Under the pieces are notes generated by a model that had not been told where the DNA came from, did not search any database, and saw only the letters and a program-made list of their open reading frames with translations. Of a DNA stretch of 64,000 nucleotides, positions 63,361 to 64,000 are shown piece by piece (the stretch's first letter is position 1; each line of letters starts with the position of its first letter). The stretch covers positions 1 to 64,000 of the forward strand of contig JACKNX010000010.1 of the NCBI GenBank assembly GCA_024234635.1. The letters run 5' to 3'. This DNA is from Pseudomonadales bacterium. GTDB taxonomy: Bacteria; Pseudomonadota; Gammaproteobacteria; Pseudomonadales; Azotimanducaceae. The translations under genes were made by a program, and so were the position numbers.

Positions 63361-64000
63361 CACGCGCGGTGCTGGCTGACGACGAAACGCATCTGCTGGA
63401 TCATCTGCGCCATCAACTTGCGACCGCATGGCCTGAACTCGAGATCGTCGCCACGGCCCACAACGGCGATGAAGCGCTGCGGCACATTCTCGAACAACGC
63501 CCCGACGTCGCTTTCCTGGATATCCGCATGCCCGGTCGCACGGGACTGGAGGTGGCACGTGCAGTTGCACCAGACACCCGCGTGGTGTTCGTAACGGCGT
63601 TCGACCAGTATGCCGTGGAGGCATTCACCACCTCTGCCGTCGACTACCTCGTCAAACCGGTAACCATGGATCGCCTGCTCGACTGCGTGCGCCGGCTGCG
63701 CACCATGCCGGCAATCGCAGCCGACGAATTGCGTCGACTTCTCGATCAACTGCAGAGTGCGCCGACACCCGCCCGCCTCGACTGGCTGCGCGTGGGCGCC
63801 GGCGATACTACCCGTCTGGTTGCCGTTGACGAGGTGCTCTACTTCCGCGCAGACAACAAGTACACGACTGCGGTCACCGCCGACCGCGAACACCTCCTTC
63901 GCCTGACCATCCGCGATCTGGAAGAGGGGCTCGACGACAAGCAATTCTGGCGCATTCACCGCGGCATCATCGTCAATGCCAGCGCGGTGGAGGACGCACG
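63357..64000 (+). CDS. LytTR response regulator (partial)
   Basis: The frame runs to the window end. The receiver domain has the ADDE acidic pocket (7-10), phosphoacceptor Asp55 (FLDIRMPG) and switch Lys in LVKPVTMDR. The LytTR DNA-binding domain starts near residue 142. The sequence ends in WRIHRGIIVNAS, close to the C-terminus of LytTR, so few residues are missing. Partner of the upstream kinase. Confidence 0.9.
   Translation, partial: MTRAVLADDETHLLDHLRHQLATAWPELEIVATAHNGDEALRHILEQRPDVAFLDIRMPGRTGLEVARAVAPDTRVVFVTAFDQYAVEAFTTSAVDYLVKPVTMDRLLDCVRRLRTMPAIAADELRRLLDQLQSAPTPARLDWLRVGAGDTTRLVAVDEVLYFRADNKYTTAVTADREHLLRLTIRDLEEGLDDKQFWRIHRGIIVNASAVEDA

Overview
The window is a gene-dense, high-GC stretch of a bacterial chromosome, most likely from an uncultured or little-studied gammaproteobacterium. 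The best taxonomic clue is the minus-strand block MBL-fold hydrolase, bamC, dapA, AI-2E transporter, tusA beside a bepA-like metallopeptidase on the other strand; this resembles the Pseudomonas purC-to-bepA neighbourhood. BamC and glutaminyl-tRNA synthetase also fit a gammaproteobacterium. Many genes are joined by 4-base ATGA/TTGA/GTGA overlaps, so translationally coupled operons are the rule. I saw no tRNA or rRNA gene, CRISPR array, phage or intact insertion sequence. Layout, 0-13 kb: the end of an alpha/beta hydrolase; a coupled minus-strand group glnS, HMG-CoA lyase, threonine dehydratase-like enzyme, peptide transporter; a hypothetical gene and an exported transglutaminase-like protein; TesB thioesterase, a PNPOx-like protein, a DUF523-DUF1722 protein and a pair of acyl-CoA dehydrogenases. 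12-28 kb: a ferritin-like/hypothetical gene pair, YjbQ, a 1180-residue PAS-GGDEF-EAL protein, then a minus-strand operon coding for a hypothetical protein, an exported redoxin with an in-frame UGA, TatT, DctP, DctQ, DctM and an MlaC-like protein. After that come enoyl-CoA hydratase, CnoX-like co-chaperone, two hypothetical genes, a Cof-type phosphatase and a pseudopilin. 28-42 kb: the conserved envelope/lysine block, a glycosyltransferase with a promoter-like region, a DUF6502-DUF5666 pair, a D-aminoacylase-like amidohydrolase, nadA, a gshB-like gene and two small foldback (MITE-like) repeats. 42-54 kb: a CoA-transferase with a second acyl-CoA dehydrogenase pair, YhhQ, D-2-hydroxyacid dehydrogenase and LLM oxidoreductase, folK, a zinc alcohol dehydrogenase with a clear terminator, DegQ and a lone receiver protein. 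54-64 kb: a CoxG-S-L-M molybdenum hydroxylase cluster next to a MarR regulator, then a coupled operon DUF2141, carotenoid oxygenase, LytS-type kinase and LytTR regulator cut by the window end. The most notable item is the redoxin at 21553-22128. An in-frame UGA sits where the first cysteine of a CxxC motif is expected, and a hairpin that fits the published bacterial SECIS rules lies directly downstream. It is therefore very probably a selenoprotein, a gene that ordinary gene calling would split or truncate. Overall the gene set suggests a heterotroph that degrades acyl-CoA compounds (fatty acids, leucine, perhaps isoprenoid or steroid side chains), takes up solutes by a TRAP system with a periplasmic helper, and uses c-di-GMP signalling.
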